From: an uncultured Saprospiraceae bacterium
GTDB lineage: Bacteria > Bacteroidota > Bacteroidia > Chitinophagales > Saprospiraceae
Assembly: GCA_938039305.1 (NCBI GenBank)
Contig: CALHUZ010000378.1
Location: 1-6,621, forward strand
Direction: 5' to 3'
DNA length: 6,621 nucleotides
Positions within the stretch are counted from its first letter, which is position 1. Each line of letters opens with the position of its first letter. The notes beneath the pieces were generated by a model that saw nothing but the letters and a program-made list of their open reading frames with translations, made no database searches and was not told the origin of the DNA. Below, piece by piece: positions 1 through 5,359 of this stretch. A program made the position numbers and the translations under genes.

Positions 1-473
1 CCAGATCTGACGTTATCTATAGTCCGATCAAAGTATTCTTGATATTCATGCTTTGCAGCATCGATGAAGACTAAGTCTATCTCTTCTTCAATAGTAGGTA
101 GGATTTCGAGTGCATTGCCAAATCGAAGGTCTACCTTTTCAGAAATGCCTAATAGCTTAAGATTTTGAACAACTCTATCTTTGAGTACGTCCTTGCGCTC
201 TATACTGATGATTTTTCCTCCTTGTGCAAGGCCCTCTGCCAAACACCCAGTAGCATACCCAGTGAATGTGCCTATCTCCAGAATGACCTTGGGTCTGACC
301 AGATGACTGATGAAACTGATCAATCTACCCTGAATGGTATCAGAGGCATCTAACCTTTTGACCGTATTTAGGTTAGTCCAGCGCTCCAAATCCTTGAGAC
401 GATCAGATTCTTGTGTACTATAAGATTCACAGTAATTTCTTAACAAAGGGTCTATGTCGAGTCTATGCTCCAA
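1..473 (-). CDS. Class I SAM-dependent O-methyltransferase (CCoAOMT-like), 3' end cut by window edge
   Basis: The minus strand is open from the stop codon at 486-488 down to position 1, giving at least 157 residues. The protein contains the glycine-rich SAM-binding motif ILEIGTFTGYATG (residues 64-76), an acidic residue after the second strand (IISIER, Glu92) suited to binding the SAM ribose, and VFIDAAKHEY (135-144). In the latter, Asp138 matches the divalent-metal ligand of caffeoyl-CoA-type O-methyltransferases. The segment IQGRLISFISHLVRPK just before motif I is also typical of the Bacteroidota members. These enzymes are soluble, usually about 210 residues long, and methylate hydroxyl groups of small molecules; the substrate here is unknown. 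There is no in-frame ATG. The best start is TTG at 473, which places motif I at the usual distance from the N-terminus. The ACA and ACT codons upstream leave no other usual start before the stop. Family is secure; the start is less so. Confidence 0.88.
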   Translation of the reverse strand, partial: MEHRLDIDPLLRNYCESYSTQESDRLKDLERWTNLNTVKRLDASDTIQGRLISFISHLVRPKVILEIGTFTGYATGCLAEGLAQGGKIISIERKDVLKDRVVQNLKLLGISEKVDLRFGNALEILPTIEEEIDLVFIDAAKHEYQEYFDRTIDNVRS

Positions 474-488
474 GTAATCAGTTGTTTA

Positions 489-815
489 GATATTGTTAAT
501 AATATTTATATGAGATCTCCTATCGTATTAGGGGTTAACCACGACAAGATCGGCACGACTTTTGGTTTATAACTCATAACAATTGGTTTTTTTGGGGTAA
601 TAAATTTGAGTCCTGGTTGTACTTGTACGGCCAGGATTTTTTATGCCCATACGTGATCTACGAAAACTGACCTATTAGCCAACTTCGATAGTTCTAAAAT
701 ACGCTGATAATCAGTCTCTTATCTTTATTTTTTATCGATATATGTTAAACGCATTTACGGCATACTAGGTAGGTAGATCATTATGTACCTTGCGCGACTT
801 AGCGTTCGAGACAAT
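489..815. other. Non-coding region between the methyltransferase and the tetR-type gene
   Basis: This is the divergent interval between the minus-strand methyltransferase and the plus-strand regulator. It holds an orphan plus-strand terminator (611-642). Before that is a 20-codon ATG ORF at 510-572 (encoding MRSPIVLGVNHDKIGTTFGL) that may be chance. TAAATTTG at 601-608 is an exact match to the Bacteroidota -7 pattern TAnnTTTG, but no matching -33 element lies at the right distance. CTGATAATCAG at 704-714 is a short 5+1+5 palindrome, and TATCGATA lies at 733-740. A convincing promoter for the regulator gene was not found. No tRNA or longer reading frame is visible. Confidence 0.5.
611..642 (+). 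terminator. Rho-independent terminator with no obvious upstream gene
   Basis: The 5' arm at 611-622 pairs with the 3' arm at 625-636 over 12 bp, with two G-U pairs (617-630 and 618-629); the innermost C-G pair probably opens to give a four-base loop. Six T residues follow at 637-642, so the hairpin is oriented for plus-strand transcripts. The nearest gene upstream is on the opposite strand, so whatever this terminates is unannotated: a short transcript from about 490-600, or read-through from the left. Confidence 0.75.
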
Positions 816-1478
816 ATGGATCCATCTAAAAGACAGCTTAAAGAACACAAGATAATCGATGCCGCCATTGAAGTGATGGCTACGACTGGATATCAGAAGT
901 CTAAAATGGATGATATCGCAAAAGCTGCGGGGATCACTAAAGTTACACTATACAGTTATTTTGATTCTAAGGAGAATCTTTACTTGGCCATCATGTATAG
1001 AGCTTTTCAGGCCTTAACCGAAGTCTTTTATGGTTCAATAGACCAAAACAAGTCCAACAATGGCCTTGTCGCTACTCATGCTATTTTCGAATCTTTCTTT
1101 AATTTTTGCGAGCGTAACTTCTTATACTCAGAATCGATTCTGGATTACTTTTCTATGATCCGCAGTCTCTCTCGTGACAAGGCTGGAGATAAGGATATTT
1201 CAGCGACAATAGAAAGCACTTATTTTATCCGAATCCAGGATCTACAAAATTTACCTTTAAAGCTAACCGTCAAGGAGATGGAGCGTGGTATTAAAGATGG
1301 GAGTATCAAGCCAGATGTAGACTGTATGCTTCATACTCTTCAAGGGTGGACGATGGTTGTAGGATATATAAAGCTTTTGTCAGCTTCAAGTAAGAATGAA
1401 TCACCACTTCTTAATGTCAATCTCAAATCGTTAAAAGAGCTGAGTTTATCACTGTCTATAAAGGCATTAGAAGCTTAA
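816..1478 (+). CDS. TetR/AcrR-family transcriptional regulator
   Basis: This is a 220-residue protein with a classic TetR N-terminal DNA-binding domain. Helix 1 starts around KIIDAAIEVMATTGY (residues 12-26), and the helix-turn-helix runs through KMDDIAKAAGITKVTLYSYF (30-49), followed by the family-typical DSKENLYLAI. The remaining about 160 residues form a helical ligand-binding domain without recognisable specificity, as usual in this family. I chose the ATG at 816 over the ATG at 783, because the extra 11 residues are not part of the usual TetR start and the family typically begins 5-15 residues before helix 1. The protein should be a cytoplasmic dimer that represses its own or nearby promoters until a small molecule binds. 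TetR proteins such as Bacillus FadR and Pseudomonas PsrA control fatty-acid oxidation, so the acyl-CoA dehydrogenase downstream is a reasonable but unproven target. The metallopeptidase lipoprotein 125 nt downstream is another. Confidence 0.93.
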   Translation: MDPSKRQLKEHKIIDAAIEVMATTGYQKSKMDDIAKAAGITKVTLYSYFDSKENLYLAIMYRAFQALTEVFYGSIDQNKSNNGLVATHAIFESFFNFCERNFLYSESILDYFSMIRSLSRDKAGDKDISATIESTYFIRIQDLQNLPLKLTVKEMERGIKDGSIKPDVDCMLHTLQGWTMVVGYIKLLSASSKNESPLLNVNLKSLKELSLSLSIKALEA

Positions 1479-1491
1479 TATCAGTTAATTC

Positions 1492-1506
1492 ATTGCTCTG
1501 AGCAAT
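1492..1506. promoter_or_regulatory. 15-bp palindrome after the TetR gene
   Basis: ATTGCTC-T-GAGCAAT has perfect 7-bp arms around one base and starts 14 nt after the regulator's stop codon, in the gap before the lipoprotein gene. As RNA it would form only a weak 5-bp hairpin, with a short T-rich stretch (1515-1518) some 8 nt further on, so it is a poor terminator. Its size and symmetry suit a dimeric repressor, possibly the adjacent TetR protein. No second copy was found in the window. Confidence 0.35.
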
Positions 1507-1603
1507 ATCGATGCTTTTCCAATTGTTATATAAGCCAATTCAACAAACTACTACTATATAGACTTCTACTATACGCTTCACCACTTACTAAATTACCTTG
1601 GTT

Positions 1604-2125
1604 ATGAAAGCAGTAGAATCAGTAGCACTCTTCGTTTTTCTTGTTTTTTTTGGAGCTTGTCTTGAAGACGATCTTTCCTTTATTCCAGAACAATCAATTG
1701 CAAGCAAGTCTTATCCAAATGTTGACCAAGCCTTATGGGAGCATTTTGAAGCTTTTGAAGATGCAGCGGCAGCTCGAGGGTTTAATGTAGATCTTACTCG
1801 TACTAATATATATGGTTCAATCGAGGACATTGATGATGGCAATGTCGTGGGAACTTGCTCATATGGTGGCCGTCAAAATCATAAGGATGTGATCATTGAT
1901 GCGTCGTTTTGGAAGCGTGCTTCACACCTTTCCCGCGAGTATATCGTATTTCACGAATTAGGACACTGCTATTTATTCAGAGATCACAGAGAAGCATGTT
2001 TGCAAAATCGCACTTGGGCAAGTATCATGCGAAGTGGTACGATCAATAGCTGCCGAGATAACTACACAATTGCCACGCGAGAATTTTATGTTGATGAGTT
2101 GATGTCACCTTTAGTACGACCATAG
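1604..2125 (+). CDS. Putative zinc metallopeptidase lipoprotein
   Basis: This is a 173-residue protein. Residues 1-18 form a lipoprotein signal peptide: a hydrophobic core followed by the lipobox FGAC with Cys19 as the lipidated residue. The mature N-terminus reads CLEDD; acidic residues just after the Cys resemble the surface-export signals described for Bacteroidota lipoproteins, so the protein may face outward. The zinc site is FHELGHCYLFRDH: His117, Glu118 and His121 form HExxH, and His128 is the likely third ligand (HExxH-x6-H, one residue longer than the metzincin spacing). SIM at 140-142 could be the Met-turn. Other Cys residues (78, 122, 132 and 149 by approximate count) could form disulfides. 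I chose the ATG at 1604 over an in-frame TTG two codons earlier, because it gives a standard signal peptide. Substrate is unknown. The motifs suggest a small secreted peptidase, but the wider fold cannot be confirmed by reading. Confidence 0.8.
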   Translation: MKAVESVALFVFLVFFGACLEDDLSFIPEQSIASKSYPNVDQALWEHFEAFEDAAAARGFNVDLTRTNIYGSIEDIDDGNVVGTCSYGGRQNHKDVIIDASFWKRASHLSREYIVFHELGHCYLFRDHREACLQNRTWASIMRSGTINSCRDNYTIATREFYVDELMSPLVRP

Positions 2126-2133
2126 GTCGTCTA

Positions 2134-2162
2134 ATGTGTTTAGGTGCCGTATGTGTTTAGGT
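2134..2162. repeat. 12-bp direct repeat, 17-bp period
   Basis: ATGTGTTTAGGT occurs at 2134-2145 and again at 2151-2162, separated by GCCGT, just after the lipoprotein stop codon. It looks like a small tandem duplication. No function is implied. Confidence 0.6.
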
Positions 2163-2215
2163 ACTTATGATCTATTATTTGATTCTCAGATTTCTGGTTC
2201 GTATTTAACTAATGC

Positions 2216-2259
2216 ACTTGAGACTTGAGCTTAGTCTTGAACTTGATACTTGCTACTTG
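2216..2259. repeat. Cluster of ACTTG heptad repeats
   Basis: ACTTG occurs at 2216, 2223, 2241, 2248 and 2255, so the steps are 7, 18, 7 and 7 nt. A one-base variant, TCTTG, lies at 2235. The reverse complement CAAGT follows at 2271-2275. The heptad spacing is regular within the two groups but not across them. It could be a simple-sequence expansion or a cluster of protein-binding sites. Confidence 0.5.
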
Positions 2260-2421
2260 TCCGTTCTCTTCAAGTCTGATATCGGTCTTCTGTTAACTAT
2301 ATTCTGCTTAATTGGCATCCCCGCATACCTCTACCTCTCGTACGACAATTAGCATATTTGCTTCAAGCGACCTTATTGTTCAAAGATTTGTGACGAATAA
2401 TTGTACAACAGAGCTGTATCA

Positions 2422-2459
2422 ACGCCAATAAACTAAGAATTCAGAGCTCTTATTGGCGT
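2422..2459. promoter_or_regulatory. 10-bp perfect inverted repeat upstream of the acyl-CoA dehydrogenase gene
   Basis: ACGCCAATAA (2422-2431) is exactly mirrored by TTATTGGCGT (2450-2459), with an 18-nt spacer that contains GAATTC and overlaps the palindrome AGAGCTCT (2443-2450). Neither strand has a T-tract after the hairpin, so it is not an intrinsic terminator. It sits about 60-100 nt before the start codon and just upstream of a candidate -7 element, which fits an operator or a structured 5' leader. The spacer is long for one dimer site, so it may be two half-sites or an RNA hairpin. Confidence 0.5.
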
Positions 2460-2479
2460 GAGTGGCAATTAGAAATAAC

Positions 2480-2499
2480 TTAACTTTACTCCAAGTTAA
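2480..2499 (+). promoter_or_regulatory. 7-bp inverted repeat overlapping a candidate -7 element
   Basis: TTAACTT (2480-2486) and AAGTTAA (2493-2499) flank a 6-nt spacer. The left arm overlaps TAACTTTA (2481-2488), one base off the Bacteroidota -7 pattern TAnnTTTG. A TTGG at 2453-2456, inside the upstream inverted repeat, could act as a -33 element, but its 24-nt gap is a little long. If this is the promoter, the transcript would start about 20-30 nt before the ATG at 2519, and a protein on this dyad would block it. Confidence 0.35.
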
Positions 2500-2518
2500 A
2501 TTTTAAAAAGAACGAGTT

Positions 2519-4336
2519 ATGGCAAAATATGTAAATGTAGATCACCTTAAGTTTTTACTTAGAGAAGTTCATGGGATAGACCAAGTGTTGGCACTTCCAA
2601 GATTTGAGGATTATGATGTAGATAGTGTTGATATGTTACTTGATTCAGTTAAAGATTATGCTGATGAGGAGTTGTATCCATATTTCGTTGAGATGGATAG
2701 AGTAGGAGTAAAGTATGAGAACAATACCATCACCGCACATCCGCATATTGAGAGAGTATTAACAACAGCAGGAGCTAACGGATATATATGTGGAGGATTT
2801 GATTATGAGGATGGTGGATCACAGATGCCTCATATGGCTGCTATCGCCGCTAACTTTATCACATCTTCGGCTAATAATACAGCAGTAGGTTATATAGGCC
2901 TTACAGCAGGAGCTGCCGGTTTGATTCAGGCGTATGCAACAAGAGATTTATTTGATGCGTATGTACCTAACATGATGTCTGGAAAGTGGGGTGGAACCAT
3001 GGCTCTTACCGAGCCACAAGCAGGGTCTTCTCTCTCTGACATTGTCACTTCTGCGAAGCCTAATGACGATGGTACTTACCTTATAGAAGGCCATAAGATC
3101 TTTATCTCTGGTGGAGATCACCAGTGTGCTGAAAATATCGTCCACTTAGTTCTTGCACGTATGGAAGGAGCTCCTGCAGGAACGAAAGGTATCTCACTAT
3201 TTGTAGTGCCAAAGCACCGCATCACTGATACTGGATTAGAATATAACGATGTACAAACTGCTGGCGAATTCGAAAAGATGGGCCAGAAAGGATATGTGAC
3301 AACTCACTTAGTCTTTGGTGATGATAAGCATTGTAAAGGATGGTTAGTTGGAGAGGCTAATAAGGGTCTCAAGTATATGTTTAAGATGATGAATGGCGCT
3401 CGTCTAGAAGTTGGATTGACGGCAGCGTCGATTGCTTCAGCAGCTTACGAAGCCTCCCTTCAGTATGCTAAGGAGCGCCCGCAAGGAAGAAAGTTAGACG
3501 GATCAGGAGGTAAGAATGCTAATGCTCCACAGACATTGATCATTAATCACCCAGATGTACGTAGGATGTTGATGCTTCAAAAGTCTGTAGTAGATGGTTG
3601 TGCAAGCTTACTAACATTGTGTTCTAAGTATTTAGACTTGTCACATTATGCTGAAACAGAAGAAGAGAGACAGAAGTATCATTTGCTTCTTGAGTTATTG
3701 ACTCCGATAGCGAAGACTTATCCATCTGAGATGGGGCAAGTTTCTATAAGCAATGGTATGCAAGTATTAGGTGGTTACGGTTTTACAACTGACTTTCCAT
3801 TAGAGCAGTATTATCGTGATGTTCGTATCACTGCACTTTATGAAGGAACCACTGGTATCCAATCATTAGATCTTTTGGGTCGTAAGATGATGATGCACAA
3901 TGGTGAAGCTGTTAAAGCATTGATGGGTGAAATGAAGAAGAGTATAGCTGCAGCAATGACATTTGACGATCTCAAGCCTTATGCAAATAAGTTGGCGGGT
4001 TTGATGGGAGATGCTGAGAAGGTGTTGACTCACTTGGTTGGTTTTGCAATGCAGGGTAAGTTTGAGAGGTTCCTTGCAGATGCGACGATCTTCATGGAGT
4101 TCTTTAGCAATATAGTGATTGCATGGCAATGGATTGAGATGGCTACGGCTTCTAAGAAGGCTATGGTTACAGGCAATATGATCAGACCAGAAGCATTCTA
4201 TGCGGCTCAGATCAGCACCATGAAATTTTACTTCAAGTACGAGGTGCCTAAAACAATGGGCAACATGGAAACTTTATTGGACCCTGAAGTATTAACAATT
4301 GTAGAAGAGGATAAGGTAGTTGAAGCATTTGCATAA
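2519..4336 (+). CDS. Acyl-CoA dehydrogenase, large DmdC/FadE5-like type
   Basis: This 605-residue flavoenzyme oxidises an acyl-CoA to the 2,3-enoyl-CoA and passes electrons to an electron-transfer flavoprotein. The order fits the large subfamily: a short N-terminal extension (about 2-35), the N-terminal helical domain, the beta domain with the flavin-contacting ALTEPQAGSSLSD (162-174) and ISGGDH (196-201), the C-terminal helical domain, and an extra helical domain (about 465-595) absent from classical 380-residue enzymes. QVLGGYG lies at 415-421, and YYRDVRITALYEGTTGIQ at 431-448 carries Glu442, at the position of the catalytic base in this subfamily. Length is normal and no residue seems missing. 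The start at 2519 gives MAKYVNVDHLKFLL, as expected. The SCP2 gene follows after 39 nt and should be co-transcribed. Substrate chain length cannot be told; similarity to methylmercaptopropionyl-CoA dehydrogenase is of family level only. Confidence 0.95.
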   Translation: MAKYVNVDHLKFLLREVHGIDQVLALPRFEDYDVDSVDMLLDSVKDYADEELYPYFVEMDRVGVKYENNTITAHPHIERVLTTAGANGYICGGFDYEDGGSQMPHMAAIAANFITSSANNTAVGYIGLTAGAAGLIQAYATRDLFDAYVPNMMSGKWGGTMALTEPQAGSSLSDIVTSAKPNDDGTYLIEGHKIFISGGDHQCAENIVHLVLARMEGAPAGTKGISLFVVPKHRITDTGLEYNDVQTAGEFEKMGQKGYVTTHLVFGDDKHCKGWLVGEANKGLKYMFKMMNGARLEVGLTAASIASAAYEASLQYAKERPQGRKLDGSGGKNANAPQTLIINHPDVRRMLMLQKSVVDGCASLLTLCSKYLDLSHYAETEEERQKYHLLLELLTPIAKTYPSEMGQVSISNGMQVLGGYGFTTDFPLEQYYRDVRITALYEGTTGIQSLDLLGRKMMMHNGEAVKALMGEMKKSIAAAMTFDDLKPYANKLAGLMGDAEKVLTHLVGFAMQGKFERFLADATIFMEFFSNIVIAWQWIEMATASKKAMVTGNMIRPEAFYAAQISTMKFYFKYEVPKTMGNMETLLDPEVLTIVEEDKVVEAFA

Positions 4337-4375
4337 CTTGTCCGTAATTAAAAACAGAAAAATTAAGAATTAGAA

Positions 4376-4672
4376 ATGGACACAGCAGCATTATTAGCAC
4401 AACTAAATGAGAAAGCGCAAAGCGTAGATCCGATTGGTGCGACTTTAAAGTTCGAGATTGATGATCATAGAGTATACATCGATGGTACTGGGGATTCTAA
4501 TGTAGTATCCGAAGCGGATGGAGAAGCAGATTGTGTGATATCTACATCTCTTGAGACGTTGATGAAACTACAAAGTGGTGATATCAATCCTATGATGGCA
4601 GTTATGGGTGGTAAAGTGAAGATCAAAGGAGATATGGGATTAGCTATGAAGCTACAATCTCTACTTTCGTAA
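4376..4672 (+). CDS. Stand-alone SCP2 sterol-carrier domain protein
   Basis: This 98-residue protein consists almost entirely of one SCP2 domain. Visible landmarks are the central strands KFEIDDHRVYIDGTG, the family-typical DCVISTSLETLMKLQSG (about 52-68), and the C-terminal GGKVKIKGDMGLAMKLQSLL (about 78-97), where the GDM-LAMKL helix closes the hydrophobic tunnel. SCP2 domains bind fatty acyl-CoAs, sterols and other lipids; the protein has no signal peptide and should be cytoplasmic. It follows the acyl-CoA dehydrogenase gene after 39 nt and ends about 30 nt before a strong terminator, so the two form a bicistronic unit. A role in holding or presenting an acyl-CoA substrate to the dehydrogenase is an inference from this pairing. 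The ATG at 4376 is preceded by A-rich sequence and no Shine-Dalgarno motif, as is normal for Bacteroidota. Confidence 0.92.
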   Translation: MDTAALLAQLNEKAQSVDPIGATLKFEIDDHRVYIDGTGDSNVVSEADGEADCVISTSLETLMKLQSGDINPMMAVMGGKVKIKGDMGLAMKLQSLLS

Positions 4673-4701
4673 ATATAGATCGACAGAAGATAATAAATAA
4701 G

Positions 4702-4734
4702 AAAGGCCCTCGATAGTAATATCGAGGGCCTTTT
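4702..4734. terminator. Bidirectional intrinsic terminator between convergent genes
   Basis: A perfect 14-bp stem (4702-4715 with 4720-4733) is capped by GTAA, a GNRA tetraloop. TTTT on the plus-strand side (4731-4734) ends the dehydrogenase-SCP2 transcript. On the minus strand the hairpin is followed by TTTCTT, which should end the transcript of the small sigma-like gene that stops at 4764. Confidence 0.92.
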
Positions 4735-4763
4735 CATTAAGGTTGAGGTCAGTTAGTATATAC

Positions 4764-5075
4764 TTAGTTCGGTTGATAATACAAATGTAGGAGCCTTCCA
4801 GCGCTCAATTCCTTTTCTCTGTCAACCATGACGCCGAGATAAGGGAAAAAGACAGCGAGTTCATTTTTGAAGGCTTGCTCGTTATTCTCAACAACATATT
4901 CTGGGTTGTTAAAGAATACTTTCACGAATAACTTATCTGTTAAATCCTTGGCAATCAGTGTGTTGTGGCAGATCTCAAGTGTCTGCTGATACACCCATTC
5001 AAAATTGCTTTTGTAGAATGTATCCCATGCATTAATAGAATCGCCTATTACTTCTGTTGGTTGTGGGTAGGTCAT
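4764..5075 (-). CDS. Small protein resembling ECF sigma factor region 2 only
   Basis: This is a 103-residue protein from the ATG at 5075; an in-frame TTG at 5135 would add 20 polar residues that do not look conserved, so I prefer the ATG. Residues of about 16-55, from AWDTFYKSNFEWVYQQ through AKDLTDKLFVKVFF, follow the pattern of sigma-70 region 2 in ECF factors: F-x-x-x-Y-x-x-N, a VY-initiated helix, then A-x-DLT-x-x-x-F-x-K-x-F, the stretch that contacts the RNA polymerase clamp. The rest (NNPEYVVENN to LLHLYYQPN) shows no region 4 helix-turn-helix, and the terminator 30 nt beyond the stop leaves no room for one by frameshift. It could be a reduced sigma-like protein, a regulator that competes for core polymerase, or an unrelated helical protein with chance resemblance. 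It is transcribed convergently to the SCP2 gene and divergently from the PhnA gene. Confidence 0.6.
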   Translation of the reverse strand: MTYPQPTEVIGDSINAWDTFYKSNFEWVYQQTLEICHNTLIAKDLTDKLFVKVFFNNPEYVVENNEQAFKNELAVFFPYLGVMVDREKELSAGRLLHLYYQPN

Positions 5076-5359
5076 ATTACCAGAATTATTTCTTATTAAC
5101 AATTGTGAACGCTTCTGGGTCTTAACGTTTATCAATAGCTATACTCCAATAATTACGCCAATCTAACAGGTTTGGTTGGTTTAAGCACTCGGGTAAACAC
5201 TTAGAACAACATACTTGATACACTCAGACGTCATCGAGTATTTCAATATTTAGATGAAATTTTGCTCGAAAAGTCACAAATACAATAGGCTGATCTGGAT
5301 CCTCAATAACACTGCTGTTGTATTACAATGTTATCTTCGTTGCTCAAATTTCCAATAAA

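Larger units (their letters stand above)
2126..2518. other. About 390-nt non-coding region upstream of the acyl-CoA dehydrogenase gene
   Basis: No credible reading frame was found on either strand. The left part has a 6-bp inverted repeat over the lipoprotein stop codon (2116-2121 and 2125-2130, no T-tract), a 12-bp direct repeat and a cluster of ACTTG heptads. The right part holds TCGTACGA (2338-2345), TTGTACAA (2401-2408) and the two inverted repeats listed separately. There is no clear terminator for the lipoprotein gene. The region is long for this gene-dense window and may contain regulatory sites or decayed sequence. Confidence 0.5.

Noticed and set aside
165..353. Plus-strand reading frame of 62 codons
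   Set aside because: It lies opposite the O-methyltransferase, whose conserved SAM motifs are on the minus strand; it is an antisense shadow.
2216..2259. CRISPR-like repeat array
   Set aside because: Units are only 5-7 nt with no spacers of constant length; nothing resembles a CRISPR repeat and no cas gene is present.
2422..2459. Inverted repeat as terminator of the lipoprotein gene
   Set aside because: There is no T-tract on either side, and it lies about 300 nt after the stop codon.
2948..3145. Minus-strand reading frame inside the acyl-CoA dehydrogenase gene
   Set aside because: It is fully inside a conserved flavoenzyme domain on the other strand and its product has no recognisable features.
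3866..4129. Minus-strand reading frame of 87 codons
   Set aside because: It is antisense to the C-terminal part of the dehydrogenase gene, with no family resemblance.
2519..4336. Assignment as a dedicated DMSP-degradation enzyme (DmdC)
   Set aside because: Resemblance is to the whole large acyl-CoA dehydrogenase subfamily, which has many substrates, and no other DMSP gene is in the window.
4465..4737. Minus-strand reading frame overlapping the SCP2 gene
   Set aside because: It runs through the terminator hairpin and antisense to a clear SCP2 domain; the hydrophobic residues look like a by-product of the opposite frame.
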